DNA from: Desulfitobacterium hafniense DCB-2
GTDB lineage: Bacteria > Bacillota > Desulfitobacteriia > Desulfitobacteriales > Desulfitobacteriaceae
Direction: 5' to 3'
NCBI RefSeq assembly: GCF_000021925.1
Contig: NC_011830.1
Span: forward strand, 3,507,001 to 3,571,000
DNA length: 64,000 nucleotides
Position 1 is the stretch's first letter, and each line of letters opens with the position of its first letter. A program made the translations under genes and the position numbers. A model generated the notes under the pieces. The model saw only the letters and a program-made list of their open reading frames with translations, ran no database searches and had not been told where the DNA came from. Positions 44,316 through 53,429 of this stretch are shown one piece after another.

Positions 44316-45803
44316 CTATCCCTGCCTATTTTTATCTTCAGGCTCAGCTGCATCCACAATCTCACCGGTGAGCTGCTTGACCAGTTTGTCCAAGTCGATG
44401 CCCGACACGCTGTTGAGCATTTCCGGGGCGGTGGCCATCAGGGTGGTGACATAGTTGCTTAACTTAGCCGCCCCCTGCCCCGTTCCGGTATCGACAACCG
44501 TCAGTTTATCAATGGCTTTCAAGGGCTCGGCGATCTTGCCGGCTAACTCGGGCAGCATCTTGACGATAATGTCCAGAACGGCAGCCTGACCGTATTTTTC
44601 AAAGGCTTCCGCCAGTTTCTCCTTAGCCTCGGCTTCAGCTAATCCCTTCAGGCGGACCACTTCTGCTTCAGCCGTTCCTTTCGCCCTTTCAGCCTCGGCT
44701 ATAGCCAGACCATCCAGGCGTTTCTGCTCGGCATTGGCCTTGGCTTCCGCTTCGATCTTATATTTTAGGGCATCAGCTTCCCGCATTCTTTTGGCTTTAT
44801 CCGCTTCCGCAGCCTGTTCCACTGCATACCTGTCAGCATCGGCCTTTTTCTTCACTTCAGCATCATATTGCTTCTCGCGGCGCAATATTTCTTTTTCCTG
44901 AATCTCGATTTCTTTTTCTTTCTGGACCAAAGTAACCTTCATCTGCTCTTCTGTGACCTGTTGTTGGGAACGGGCTTCCTGAATATGATAGGCTTGGTCA
45001 GCCTCAGCCATAGCCGTATCCTGTTCTTTCTTGAAAGAAGCGACTTTGAGTTCCTTTTCTTTCGTTGCTTCAGCGATGCTGGTATCTCTCAACAGCTCCG
45101 CTTTCTGACCTTCTTCGGCGGCTTTCGCTTTCTGAATCCGGGCATCACGCACTGCTTCCGCTTCCGCAACTTCGGCATCCCTCTTGACGATAGCGATCCT
45201 CGGTTTACCTAAGGCTTCCAGGTAACCGTTTTTGTCGCGGATATCTTTGATGGTAAAGGAGACGATCTGCAGACCCATTTTCCGTAAATCCTTGGCTGCC
45301 GACCCCTGAACCTCCTGAGCGAACTTATCCCGGTTACGGTAGACTTCTTCAACAGTCATCATCCCCAAAATCGCCCGCAGGTGTCCTTCCAAAACTTCCT
45401 GGGCTTCCTGACTTAAAGCCTGAGCAGGCTTGCTGAGAAATTGCTCAGCCGCTGTAGCCACATCTTCCACCGAACCGCCGATTTTGATGATAGCCACCCC
45501 ATCCGCCATCACCGGAACCCCCTGCTCCGTGTACACCTCCGGAGTGGTAACGTCAAGCTTATGGGAAAGCAGAGAGATAAATTTCGCTTGCTGGAAAACC
45601 GGCAGAATAAAGGCCCCGCCGCCGCGGACGATTTTAATCTTGCGGCCCGATTCGTCGGTATAAACATTTTTCGTGCCCAGATAAGAACCGGTGACGATCA
45701 TGGCCTGATCCGGACCTACCGTCTTATACCTGGCCCAAAAGGCCAACCCGAGCACAATAATAACCGCCAGCACAATCATCGGTATGGCTAAAAAATCCAA
45801 CAT
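44316..45803 (-). CDS. floT: Flotillin-family (SPFH) membrane scaffold protein
   Basis: A 495-aa flotillin. One N-terminal membrane anchor (about 4-25), then the SPFH/band-7 domain (VGPDQAMIVTGSYLGTKNVY; GGAFILPVFQQAKFISLLSH) to about 205. A long Ala/Glu/Lys coiled coil follows (about 205-400, with EA repeats such as AEAEAVRDARIQKAKAAEEG), and a C-terminal region with YGQAAVLDIIVKMLPELAGK. Flotillins organise membrane microdomains. In Bacillus, nfeD-type yuaF precedes floT (yuaG); here an NfeD-like gene lies upstream in the same direction but is separated by an IS110 element. The start is behind AAGGAGGAAATAT. Confidence 0.94.
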   Translation of the reverse strand: MLDFLAIPMIVLAVIIVLGLAFWARYKTVGPDQAMIVTGSYLGTKNVYTDESGRKIKIVRGGGAFILPVFQQAKFISLLSHKLDVTTPEVYTEQGVPVMADGVAIIKIGGSVEDVATAAEQFLSKPAQALSQEAQEVLEGHLRAILGMMTVEEVYRNRDKFAQEVQGSAAKDLRKMGLQIVSFTIKDIRDKNGYLEALGKPRIAIVKRDAEVAEAEAVRDARIQKAKAAEEGQKAELLRDTSIAEATKEKELKVASFKKEQDTAMAEADQAYHIQEARSQQQVTEEQMKVTLVQKEKEIEIQEKEILRREKQYDAEVKKKADADRYAVEQAAEADKAKRMREADALKYKIEAEAKANAEQKRLDGLAIAEAERAKGTAEAEVVRLKGLAEAEAKEKLAEAFEKYGQAAVLDIIVKMLPELAGKIAEPLKAIDKLTVVDTGTGQGAAKLSNYVTTLMATAPEMLNSVSGIDLDKLVKQLTGEIVDAAEPEDKNRQG

Positions 45804-46146
45804 TATATTTCCTCCTTGTAAGATAGATATTGGGTTAAGTTAAAAAACCTACCCGAACGTTCTTTGAAAACCTAATCCTTATTGTTCAGATGAATGAGCT
45901 GACACTCTACGTAACCAATATCGCTAAACCTCTGGTATAATCATTTCTTGGTCAGAGAGATAGATGTGCGTACCTCCTGGATCCCTCTTTGAGGCTTATC
46001 CGTGAAAAAGCGTGTCACTCCACAAGAATGATTCGATGTTTAGCTGGTTGGGTCACGGATTTCGTGTTACCCGTTTCAAATGCAAGGGTGTTGGCATTCT
46101 TTTTTAGTGGATGCTCTGACTCATCTGTTGGAAAGGTTGTGTTAAT

Positions 46147-47448
46147 TTGTCCCAGTTTCTTCATGACTTTGTTGTTGGAATCGATGTTTCTTCTGAATTC
46201 TCTGTCGTTGCTATGCTCGCTCCCTCTGGGGAACTCATCCGCAAACCTTTTCGGATTGATCATAATCCCGCTGGCTTTCATAAACTGCTCGATATCCTAA
46301 AAAAGGAAGAAGAGCGGTTACAACGAAAGCCCATCTACTTCGTAGAATCTACGGGTATCTTTCATTTACCACTCTTCTTCTTCTTGAGGTCGAATAACCT
46401 TAAGGGTTTTGTGCTGAACCCCTTGAGTGTTCATTCTACCAAAAATTTCGACTTAAGAAAAGTGAAAAATGATAGTAAGGATGCCGAAGCGATTGCTAGA
46501 CTGGCTAAATACCAAGATGTGAAGGTTTCTCTGGTTCCTGAGCCCCAAATTCTGGCTCTACGCATGATGACTCGGGAGTATTATGCTCTGTCGGATACCC
46601 TCACCGAGATGAAGAACAGACTATCCACGGACCTCTATCTTCTGTTCCCGGGATTCCTTGATGTGTTCTCTGGGGCCTTTGGCAAAACAGCTTTAGCCAT
46701 TCTGAAAGATTTCCCTTCACCACGGGCCATTCTAGCCGCTGATACCGATTCACTGACTTCTCTTATCTCGAAAACCAGTCGTAAGGGGACCGCTTGGGCA
46801 ACAAAGAAGGTGAACCAACTCAAAGACTGTGCCCAGCTTGCTTCCTCCATGCCTCATGAGTTCTCTTGGCTGGATGCTAAGATCAAAGTCCATATCGACG
46901 GGATCGAAAGCATGCAGGCCAGTTTAGACGGGGTTGTAACGCAAATACAAGCGATGATTGACTCTGAGCTCTTTCCTGCCGATGCTAAGCGTCATATTGA
47001 GCTTCTTGATGGTATACCTGGTATTGGCTTTCTGACAGCAGCTACGCTGATTGCAGAAATCGGAGACTTTAGGCTTTTCAACTCGGCTAAGGCCTTGACA
47101 GCTTTCTTTGGGCTGGATCCATCCGTCAATCAGTCTGGAAAATTCCAGGGTGACCGAAATAAAATCTCGAAACGCGGCACACGGATCGGGAGAAGAATTC
47201 TGTTTACCATCGCTATGGCCTCCATTCGTACAACACGTAAGGGGGATGAGATCAATCCGGTTCTGCGAGAATTCTACGCGGCAAAATGCGTGAACAAGAA
47301 GAAAAAGGTAGCTCTCGTAGCCGTAATGCATAAACTTCTCCACTACATCTTTGCTGTTCTTCGTGACCAGAAACCCTTTGAAATCAGGCAACCTGAGGAT
47401 CATCAATCCTGGAGAAATACTAAGCTCAGACAAGCACCTGCTGCTTAA
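46147..47448 (+). CDS. IS110-family transposase (DEDD recombinase)
   Basis: A 433-aa transposase. The N-terminal RuvC-like DEDD domain shows VVGIDVSSEFSVVAM (first Asp), YFVESTGIFH (Glu) and KVKNDSKDAEAIARLAKY (Asp pair). The C-terminal Tnp_20 domain shows LLDGIPGIGFLTAATLIAEI, FFGLDPSVNQSGKFQG and KRGTRIGRRILFTIA with the catalytic Ser region. The start is probably TTG at 46147 (GGAAAGG upstream), reading MSQFLHDFVVGIDV. IS110 enzymes are guided by a bridge RNA encoded in one end of the element. The gene is intact. Confidence 0.93.
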   Translation: MSQFLHDFVVGIDVSSEFSVVAMLAPSGELIRKPFRIDHNPAGFHKLLDILKKEEERLQRKPIYFVESTGIFHLPLFFFLRSNNLKGFVLNPLSVHSTKNFDLRKVKNDSKDAEAIARLAKYQDVKVSLVPEPQILALRMMTREYYALSDTLTEMKNRLSTDLYLLFPGFLDVFSGAFGKTALAILKDFPSPRAILAADTDSLTSLISKTSRKGTAWATKKVNQLKDCAQLASSMPHEFSWLDAKIKVHIDGIESMQASLDGVVTQIQAMIDSELFPADAKRHIELLDGIPGIGFLTAATLIAEIGDFRLFNSAKALTAFFGLDPSVNQSGKFQGDRNKISKRGTRIGRRILFTIAMASIRTTRKGDEINPVLREFYAAKCVNKKKKVALVAVMHKLLHYIFAVLRDQKPFEIRQPEDHQSWRNTKLRQAPAA

Positions 47449-47469
47449 ACATCTCTTTGTTGCATGATT

Positions 47470-47640
47470 GTAAGTTTGCCCGTGTCAAGGGTGATGCGAG
47501 GGATACCGAGGCCCTCAGGCCGAGGATATGCTCGCCATCATCCCATTGACACGGAACAACACCTAGAAGCTTGAAGACGGCAAAGTCTCTAATGCCCCAA
47601 AGTATTACTCCATATTAAAGAGAGTTTGCCTGGCAAGCGC
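47470..47640 (+). ncRNA. Candidate bridge RNA of the IS110 element
   Basis: Two consecutive stem-loops follow the transposase gene. The first has CCGTGTCAA (47480-47488) pairing with TTGACACGG (47546-47554), extended inward by GGTGATGCGAG with CTCGCCATCATCC, with a large inner loop. The second has GGCAAAGTCTCT (47579-47590) pairing with AGAGAGTTTGCC (47619-47630) around a loop of about 28 bases. Two looped stems in a noncoding end match the target- and donor-binding loop layout of IS110 bridge RNAs; a 3' position is the IS1111-type arrangement. Seen: the pairing. Inferred: the function. Confidence 0.5.
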
Positions 47641-47773
47641 CGAGCGTTTCGTTCCCCCCATAGTAAATACCTCGATTTGGTCATTGTTCGGATTTTTCAA
47701 TGACTTGGTTTCTTATACCCATTTTTCTTGGACCTTGGAACTAAACTTTTTTTACATTACACCTTGACTTTAA

Positions 47774-48307
47774 TTAGCTGGTCTTATCATAAGGGAATAC
47801 ATAAAGTACTCCGTCTTTCGTTTCCCCAACCACAACTCTCGTTCCGGCAGGTATGTCCGCCTGCTCAAGAGTGGCCGCGATCTGGTTGGTATTGCCGGCC
47901 CCAACCCTAAGAATCACTTCTCCATAACCTCCCACCGGGATAGGAACACTTACTTCACCGATTTTTCCCACAAGATCCTTCATGGAAAAACCTGTGGAAT
48001 TCTCACTGTTTTTCATGGGCTTCACATAGGCAAAATAGACCAAAATCGAGAGGGCAATAGCAATCATCAAGGAAAGAAGAGCCACGGGAACAGGCTCCAT
48101 AGCCGTATAGCGGCTCAACATCACCCCGGACCCGCCGAAGATCGTAACTCCTCCCACCAAAACCATGGGATGGAGAAAATCAACATGATCGAAAGAGAGG
48201 GCATCAAATACACCGTCAAAGATATCTCCTAATACATCACCAAAGATAATGCTCACCAGCGCGAACAGCACTCCGCCGCTTAAGCACATCCAATATACTT
48301 CCAGCAC
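47774..48307 (-). CDS. NfeD-like (YuaF-type) membrane protein
   Basis: A 177-aa protein with three to four membrane segments (CLSGGVLFALVSIIFGDVLG, then HPMVLVGGVTIFGGSGVML, then VPVALLSLMIAIALSILVYF) and a C-terminal OB-like soluble domain (DLVGKIGEVSVPIPVGGYGE, then TRVVVGETKDGVLYVFP). This is the short NfeD form that partners flotillins. It starts with GTG behind GGGGAGGGGATA. It lies between pspA upstream and, across the IS110 element, floT downstream. Its transcript to floT is probably interrupted by the insertion. Confidence 0.85.
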   Translation of the reverse strand: MLEVYWMCLSGGVLFALVSIIFGDVLGDIFDGVFDALSFDHVDFLHPMVLVGGVTIFGGSGVMLSRYTAMEPVPVALLSLMIAIALSILVYFAYVKPMKNSENSTGFSMKDLVGKIGEVSVPIPVGGYGEVILRVGAGNTNQIAATLEQADIPAGTRVVVGETKDGVLYVFPYDKTS

Positions 48308-48343
48308 TACTATCCCCTCCCCGCGCTGTTCAACCTACGGCCC

Positions 48344-49012
48344 TTACTCGTTTTTAGTCATAAGGCGTTCTTTTAATGCTGCCAATTCTTTCTCTATTTC
48401 GGCATCCTTGCCCAGGGACTCCAATTCCTGATCAAGATCTTTTTCTCTTAAATCCCCCGCAACCTTGGCCTCGGCTTCCATACGCAGGACTTTGTCTTCC
48501 ATTCTGTCAAAATTGCGCCGGGTGCTGTCCTTGCCCAATCCGCTCACAGCCCCATGGATTTCTTGCTGGGCTTTAGCCGCCTGGGCTCTGGCTACTAGGG
48601 TATCCCGCTTAATCCGCAGCTTTTCGTATTCGTTTTTCATCTCTTTTAATTCAGAGCGAAGCTGTTCCGCCATGGCACTGCTGCTTTCGTGTTGCCGGCG
48701 GAATTCCTCGCTTTTAGCTTTATTGATTTTTTTGTCCTCAAGGGCTCGGCGGGCCAGGTCTTCACGGTTATTTCCCAAAGCCTCCATAGCCTGAGCTTCC
48801 CGTTTTTCAACCAGAGCCACCGCATCATCCAGCTGAGCTTTGAATTTCCAGGCCACTGCCAATTGCTTGGCTACAGCCACTTCCGCCTCGGCAATATCCT
48901 CTTCCATATCCCGCAGATATTGATCCAACATTTTTTCCGGGTCTTCTGCCTTATCCAGCAAACTGTTAAGATTGGCCCTGATGTTGTCACTCACCCTTTT
49001 GAATAAACTCAT
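48344..49012 (-). CDS. pspA: PspA/IM30 (Vipp1) family membrane-stress protein
   Basis: A 222-aa coiled-coil protein of the PspA family. It starts MSLFKRVSDNIRANLNSLLD, then KAEDPEKMLDQYLRDMEEDI, both typical; the long helical hairpin follows, with LKEMKNEYEKLRIKRDTLVA and RAQAAKAQ. PspA coats and stabilises damaged membrane. ATG at 49012 was chosen (GGGAGTGAGAG upstream) over the slightly longer MRV start. It is upstream of the NfeD-like gene, 36 bases away, in one unit. About 240 bases before it carry no gene; short repeats of TAGTGCT are seen there. Confidence 0.93.
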   Translation of the reverse strand: MSLFKRVSDNIRANLNSLLDKAEDPEKMLDQYLRDMEEDIAEAEVAVAKQLAVAWKFKAQLDDAVALVEKREAQAMEALGNNREDLARRALEDKKINKAKSEEFRRQHESSSAMAEQLRSELKEMKNEYEKLRIKRDTLVARAQAAKAQQEIHGAVSGLGKDSTRRNFDRMEDKVLRMEAEAKVAGDLREKDLDQELESLGKDAEIEKELAALKERLMTKNE

Positions 49013-49251
49013 AACTCTCACTCCCTTTAGATTATTCCTAGTCGACGCCGCCCTATGGGGGCTCTCATCAACTGACTAAGAAACCATCTGCACAATCGAG
49101 CCTTGACCGCGACCACTAAGCAGCACTATTCAAGTAGCACTACTACTATATTTCGTCATCATTAGGATATATTCCTTTCCAATATAAGAATCTTGTGGAA
49201 ATCTAGTAAATATTATGTTTCCCCACTTTCACATCCCCATTCTTTGTCCCT

Positions 49252-50067
49252 TTAGAACAAATTAAGATTCCCAGTCTTCAAAGCATGCTTTTCGGCAAGG
49301 ATCACCAAACGGCTGCTGAAAAGAAAAAGTACCGCCAGCACTGCCAGCAAGACCCCCAAAGAGGGAAGAATCTGAGTAAAGCCATATCCTTCGATGACCA
49401 GGTCTCTCAGAATCGCCAAGACATAGGTAAGGGGAAATACCAAGGCGATCAGCTTTCCCCAGCAAGGCAGGGCGGCAACGGGAATACGCACTCCGGAAAA
49501 AATCAGCATGGGTTCATCCAGGATAGTGTAGAGAAAACCCGAGTCCCTGGAAAATAAGAAAATCACATTTAAAAATCCACCCCAAATCACAGCTGAAACT
49601 GCCAGAACCAGCAACCCTAAAGGAACGCTCCACCAACCGGCTATCTGAACGCCGCCCACCAACACCGCCGCCAAAAAAGCGAAGGTGGAAAAAAGCCATA
49701 CTCCTGCCAAAAGATCAGCGGCAGCCCGCCCATAAATTACTCCCAAGCGGGATACAGGGGAAAGAAAGATCAGTTCTATGGTCCCGGCATACCGTTCAAA
49801 GGACATCTGCCAGGCGGATTGGACCAGGGACCAGAAGAAAATATATCCTAAATACCCGGTTAAAAGAAACAAGCCTATATTCTCAGCGCTCAAAAAACGG
49901 TTCAGAGGACTGTACTCCCCCAAATCAAAGGGCTTAAATGAATAGTAGGCTGAGACATAAGTAATAGCCGGCCAGACAAGTAAAGAGAAATAAATAAGTG
50001 AGCTATGAAAATTGAGACGATGGCTTTTTTTCATCTCGGCCCCCAAAACCTGAATGAGTTCTTTCAT
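49252..50067 (-). CDS. ABC-2 type transporter permease (second of two)
   Basis: A 271-aa permease with six membrane segments (for example GLFLLTGYLGYIFFWSLVQS, LLAGVWLFSTFAFLAAVLVG). The motif FERYAGTIELIFLSPVSRLG in the first cytoplasmic loop marks the ABC-2 fold. It overlaps the ATPase gene by four bases. With the other permease at 51084 it should form a heterodimeric exporter. Confidence 0.9.
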   Translation of the reverse strand: MKELIQVLGAEMKKSHRLNFHSSLIYFSLLVWPAITYVSAYYSFKPFDLGEYSPLNRFLSAENIGLFLLTGYLGYIFFWSLVQSAWQMSFERYAGTIELIFLSPVSRLGVIYGRAAADLLAGVWLFSTFAFLAAVLVGGVQIAGWWSVPLGLLVLAVSAVIWGGFLNVIFLFSRDSGFLYTILDEPMLIFSGVRIPVAALPCWGKLIALVFPLTYVLAILRDLVIEGYGFTQILPSLGVLLAVLAVLFLFSSRLVILAEKHALKTGNLNLF

Positions 50068-51062
50068 GCTTTTTTCCTCCCTTTTTCCTCTCTTCCGGCC
50101 AGCTTTAGGATAGCATCCTCAAGCTTTGGTTTTTCCACCTCCAAACGATGAGGAATGACACCATGCTCAAATAAAAATTTCAGCACCTGTGCCGTAATCT
50201 CTCCCTTAGACTGTATACGCAGCTCCACCCCATCACTTTGCTCCAGGATGGTTAATGAAGCTTCAAGGGGCACCAGCATTTGTCTCAGGTGTTCCTGGGT
50301 TGCAGGCAGAAGCCCGGAAACCCAAAGAGAAAGAATTTCACCTGCAGCCACTTTCTGGATAATCCTCTCCGGGCTATCATGGAGCACCAATTCACCCTGA
50401 TCAATGATATAGACCCGTTCACACAGGGCCTCAACTTCCGTGAGATAATGACTGGTTAAAAGGATCCCTTTTCCCTCCTTAACAGCCAGATTGCGTATAT
50501 GCTCCCGCAAATGTTTCGCGATAGGGGCATCCAACCCTAAAGTCGGCTCATCAAGAAAAAGATAACTGGGGTTATTGATCAGGCCCCGGGCAATTTGCAG
50601 CCTTTGTTTCATCCCTTTTGAATACTGCTCCACCGGAGTATCGGCGGCAGCTTCCAGTTCCACCGCTTGCAGCAAACGATGGATGCGCTCCGTCAGCGCT
50701 TTCCCGCTTAATCCATATAAACTGCCAAAATAGGCTAGATTCTCCCGTGCCGTCAATCGCCAGTAGAGCATCCGCTCGCCCCCGGCAATCATATTAATGC
50801 GTTTCTTCACCTTCATAGGTTCCTTTACGGCATCTGTTCCATCAACCATAATGCTTCCGGCTGTAGGCACCAATAGGGTGGAGAGCATTTTGATCGTGGT
50901 GGTTTTACCGGCTCCGTTTATTCCCAGCAGCCCAACGATTTCCCCCGGTCTTATTGCCAAATCCAAGGTATTGACGGCCACTACTTCTTTTTTCCGGCTT
51001 CGCCAAGGCCCCTTTTTTTCCTTGGTGACAAAAACTTTGCGCAAATTTATAGCTGTTAACAT
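50064..51062 (-). CDS. ABC transporter ATP-binding protein
   Basis: A 332-aa ATPase of the ABC-2 exporter type (CcmA/NatA-like). Walker A LLGINGAGKTTTIKML, signature YSKGMKQRLQIARGL, Walker B YLFLDEPTLGLDAP, H-loop LLTSHYLTE. A C-terminal extension of about 100 residues (LLPATQEHLRQMLVPLEASL) is common in this class. It starts behind GGGAGG, 21 bases after the first permease. The substrate is unknown. Confidence 0.94.
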   Translation of the reverse strand: MLTAINLRKVFVTKEKKGPWRSRKKEVVAVNTLDLAIRPGEIVGLLGINGAGKTTTIKMLSTLLVPTAGSIMVDGTDAVKEPMKVKKRINMIAGGERMLYWRLTARENLAYFGSLYGLSGKALTERIHRLLQAVELEAAADTPVEQYSKGMKQRLQIARGLINNPSYLFLDEPTLGLDAPIAKHLREHIRNLAVKEGKGILLTSHYLTEVEALCERVYIIDQGELVLHDSPERIIQKVAAGEILSLWVSGLLPATQEHLRQMLVPLEASLTILEQSDGVELRIQSKGEITAQVLKFLFEHGVIPHRLEVEKPKLEDAILKLAGREEKGRKKA

Positions 51063-51083
51063 GTTCCAGCCTCCCTATATCAA

Positions 51084-51893
51084 TTAATCAAAGATCTTTT
51101 CCACAACCCTTTTTTCTGTGACCTGAACAGCCCATATCCCAATCCCAAAATAAATTAAACTGAGGACGATCAATGAAGTGAGCTCATTTCTGCTGGCCCA
51201 CAGCCCACTTCCCTCTATGACACTGCTCCGGAAAGCCTGCAGCCCATAATTCAGCGGCATCATCATGCTCAGTGGCTGCAGCCAGCCAGGCAAGTACTGA
51301 ACGGGAAACGTCACCCCCGACACCAGCGCCATCACGATGAAAAGTGTGTTTTGAGTTATGTAAGTATCGCGAAAGTAGAGCATGATTGACCCCAAGACTA
51401 AAGCTTGGGCAAAAAAAGAGCCTATCGTGATCGATAGGACGATAAAGGCGGTCAGCCCATTGATATGGGTCAGATTAAGCCCAAGAAACCAGCCGATCAG
51501 GATGATAACACTGAACTCTATTCCGACACGCATCAATCCCTGCAGCCCTGTTCCCAGGAAATAACCTTTGCGGGAAGATGGGGTTAACAGCAGTGCTTCC
51601 AGGCTTCCTTCCCTGAGCTCCGTGATCAGAGCACGGCTGACGATCATGAGCATGGATACAGCTAAAGAATACACTGTTCCTCCCAGCACTACGTAGGAGA
51701 TATAATCCCCGGTTCCGGCAAAATCCGCAAACCGGGTTTCCATCTGGCCTAAAAAGACGTAGTTATAGGTTAGATAAGCAAACAAAACCGTGTAGACGGC
51801 ACTTAAGATATTGCCTATAAAAAAGGACCACGGATAAGCCCGGCGCATGGTGAGATAATTGCGCCGGAAAGTGGCTCTGAAGGTTTGCCACAT
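51084..51893 (-). CDS. ABC-2 type transporter permease (first of two)
   Basis: A 269-aa permease with six membrane segments. The first cytoplasmic loop has LITELREGSLEALLLTPSSR, the ABC-2 coupling helix motif. Later segments include GSFFAQALVLGSIMLYFRDT and FIVMALVSGVTFPVQYLPGW. It starts two bases after the ArsR-type regulator gene, so the regulator, two permeases and ATPase form one operon. Confidence 0.9.
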   Translation of the reverse strand: MWQTFRATFRRNYLTMRRAYPWSFFIGNILSAVYTVLFAYLTYNYVFLGQMETRFADFAGTGDYISYVVLGGTVYSLAVSMLMIVSRALITELREGSLEALLLTPSSRKGYFLGTGLQGLMRVGIEFSVIILIGWFLGLNLTHINGLTAFIVLSITIGSFFAQALVLGSIMLYFRDTYITQNTLFIVMALVSGVTFPVQYLPGWLQPLSMMMPLNYGLQAFRSSVIEGSGLWASRNELTSLIVLSLIYFGIGIWAVQVTEKRVVEKIFD

Positions 51894-51895
51894 CT

Positions 51896-52948
51896 CTATT
51901 TCCCCTTCCGCTCATTCAATTGATCAAGGATCGGTTGGTCAAGAAGAGGTTGGTCAAAAAACTGATTCAAATCTACAGGGATCAGCTGAATCCTGTTCCT
52001 GTCCCCGTAATAAAACACATAGTTTCCTTTACGTTGACTATAAACCAACCCCGCCCGGCTTAAAACTTTCAAATGCTTGGACACCGTTGCTTCGGAAAGA
52101 TTGTACATCTCTGCTAACTGCTGGGTACAGTAGGGATGATAAAACACCTGCCTGAGAATCTTCATCCGGCTCTCATCCGACATGGCGTTCATAATACCCA
52201 GCAAATCCCTGGGGACAGCGTCATAGCGTTCCGCACCGGGAACGGTTACCGCGTATCCCACAGTAACTGCAGCTTCATTGGTCCCCATTAAAAGATGAGG
52301 GGCTATAAAAGTGGACGGCCGAACCATAATTCCGGAGATATCCTGATAGGAAAAGCGCCAGGTCTGAGCTTTATAGAAAAGAATTTCCTGTTCCCGCAGG
52401 ACAAAACGCGGATGAATGGATTCCATGGCCTCCAAAGGCTCTTTACGAAGCCTTTCCTGGAAGGTATGTACGGAGGAAATCAGCCAGGGCTCGATCCGGC
52501 GCAGCTCTTTAGAAAAATACTCCTGATAATAGGTGAAGAGCACCTCTGCAAACTGTCGGCGCCAAGTGGCAGGCTTGAGTAAAAGGGGCCGTTGCTTCCG
52601 CCATTGCTCCTTATCTACCTCGTTCCCCTGTAACCACTGATCAACGTGGTCCAGCGGCATGACCTGTCCCAACAAGCAGTAGACAAACTGTCTCTCCTCA
52701 ACTGCCAAAAGCCTTTCGATTCCTTCTTCTACCGAGGACTCCTGAAAATTACCCAGATCATGGAGATCATAAAGATTCAGCCAATCGTTGGAAATCTTCC
52801 CCAATTCGACTAGTTGCCTTTTCAGAGCAGGGGAAAGTAAGGCCTCTGTTTCCCGTGCCCAGTTCAGTCTCCCCAGATGGTGTTCCGGATCCTGTAAAAC
52901 ATGAAGGCTGGCCACCATCTCTAAAAACGGTGAGTATTCGATCAGCAC
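51896..52948 (-). CDS. ArsR-type winged-helix regulator with large N-terminal region
   Basis: A 350-aa protein. The C-terminal third is an ArsR-like wHTH: MSDESRMKILRQVFYHPYCT, QQLAEMYNLSEATVSKHLKV (recognition helix), LSRAGLVYSQRKGNYVFYYG. The N-terminal 200 residues are a helical region of the kind fused to ArsR domains in ABC-exporter operons (DUF5937-like) and likely sense a ligand. The tail has a small duplication (DQPLLDQPILDQ). GTG at 52948 has no good ribosome site. A perfect inverted repeat sits upstream, so it probably regulates its own operon. Confidence 0.85.
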   Translation of the reverse strand: MLIEYSPFLEMVASLHVLQDPEHHLGRLNWARETEALLSPALKRQLVELGKISNDWLNLYDLHDLGNFQESSVEEGIERLLAVEERQFVYCLLGQVMPLDHVDQWLQGNEVDKEQWRKQRPLLLKPATWRRQFAEVLFTYYQEYFSKELRRIEPWLISSVHTFQERLRKEPLEAMESIHPRFVLREQEILFYKAQTWRFSYQDISGIMVRPSTFIAPHLLMGTNEAAVTVGYAVTVPGAERYDAVPRDLLGIMNAMSDESRMKILRQVFYHPYCTQQLAEMYNLSEATVSKHLKVLSRAGLVYSQRKGNYVFYYGDRNRIQLIPVDLNQFFDQPLLDQPILDQLNERKGK

Positions 52949-52991
52949 ATGTTTTTGCAGCCAATTGCCGAGCAGTGCGCTCCCCCCATTT

Positions 52992-53011
52992 GATTAGCCA
53001 TTCGGCTAATC
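52992..53011. promoter_or_regulatory. Palindromic operator candidate for the ArsR-type regulator
   Basis: GATTAGCC (52992-52999), ATTC, GGCTAATC (53004-53011): a perfect 8-bp inverted repeat 44 bases upstream of the regulator start and between divergent genes. No T-run follows, so it is more likely an operator than a terminator. Confidence 0.65.
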
Positions 53012-53173
53012 CTTGATTGGATTTAGGTAAATTGTCTAAATTATAGAGATATGTCTATCGGATGTCAAGATCTTTTAGGAGACAAGAGTAACCCCGGCTG
53101 GACAGGGTGCATAGAGTATAGTGACAGGGCCTTTCAAGGCCGGTCAAAAACCAGCACAAGGGGGAAAAGAATC

Positions 53174-53395
53174 ATGACCGTCATTTCTACGCCGTTGGTC
53201 ACTGAAATGATCCTCCGGTATCAGACCGGAATGGTCAACGGCTCTCCGGTTATCCGGCAAAAGAGCATTTCCTGGCTTAAGACGGACACAGCTGACGAAG
53301 ATATTTATGAAGTAGCGGTTGCGCTGTTCGAGCTGCTGGACTATCCCTTGATCTCCGTAACCCGGAATAACCGCTTTGAGCTCATTGAAGAGTAA
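53174..53395 (+). CDS. DUF1659 family small protein
   Basis: A 73-aa protein matching the DUF1659 pattern: TEMILRYQTGMVNGSPVIRQ, then KSISWLKTDTADEDIYEVA, ending in RNNRFELIEE. In Firmicutes it typically precedes a DUF2922 gene, as here. The function is unknown. ATG at 53174 follows GGGGGAAAAG; longer in-frame starts upstream lack a site. Confidence 0.85.
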   Translation: MTVISTPLVTEMILRYQTGMVNGSPVIRQKSISWLKTDTADEDIYEVAVALFELLDYPLISVTRNNRFELIEE

Positions 53396-53429
53396 GTCTA
53401 ATAAAAACCCATCATAAGGAGGGATTACT

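Larger units (their letters stand above)
45960..47740 (+). mobile_element. IS110-family insertion sequence (ends approximate)
   Basis: A transposase gene with noncoding flanks of about 190 (left) and 290 (right) bases, lying between an NfeD-like gene and floT, which normally form one operon. IS110 elements lack terminal inverted repeats, so the ends cannot be placed by eye; the limits given are guesses within the two intergenic gaps. The left flank has a possible 8-bp stem (ATCCGTGA at about 46000 with TCACGGAT at about 46053) and a hairpin GGGTCACG/CGTGttACCC; the right flank has two larger stem-loops. Confidence 0.75.
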
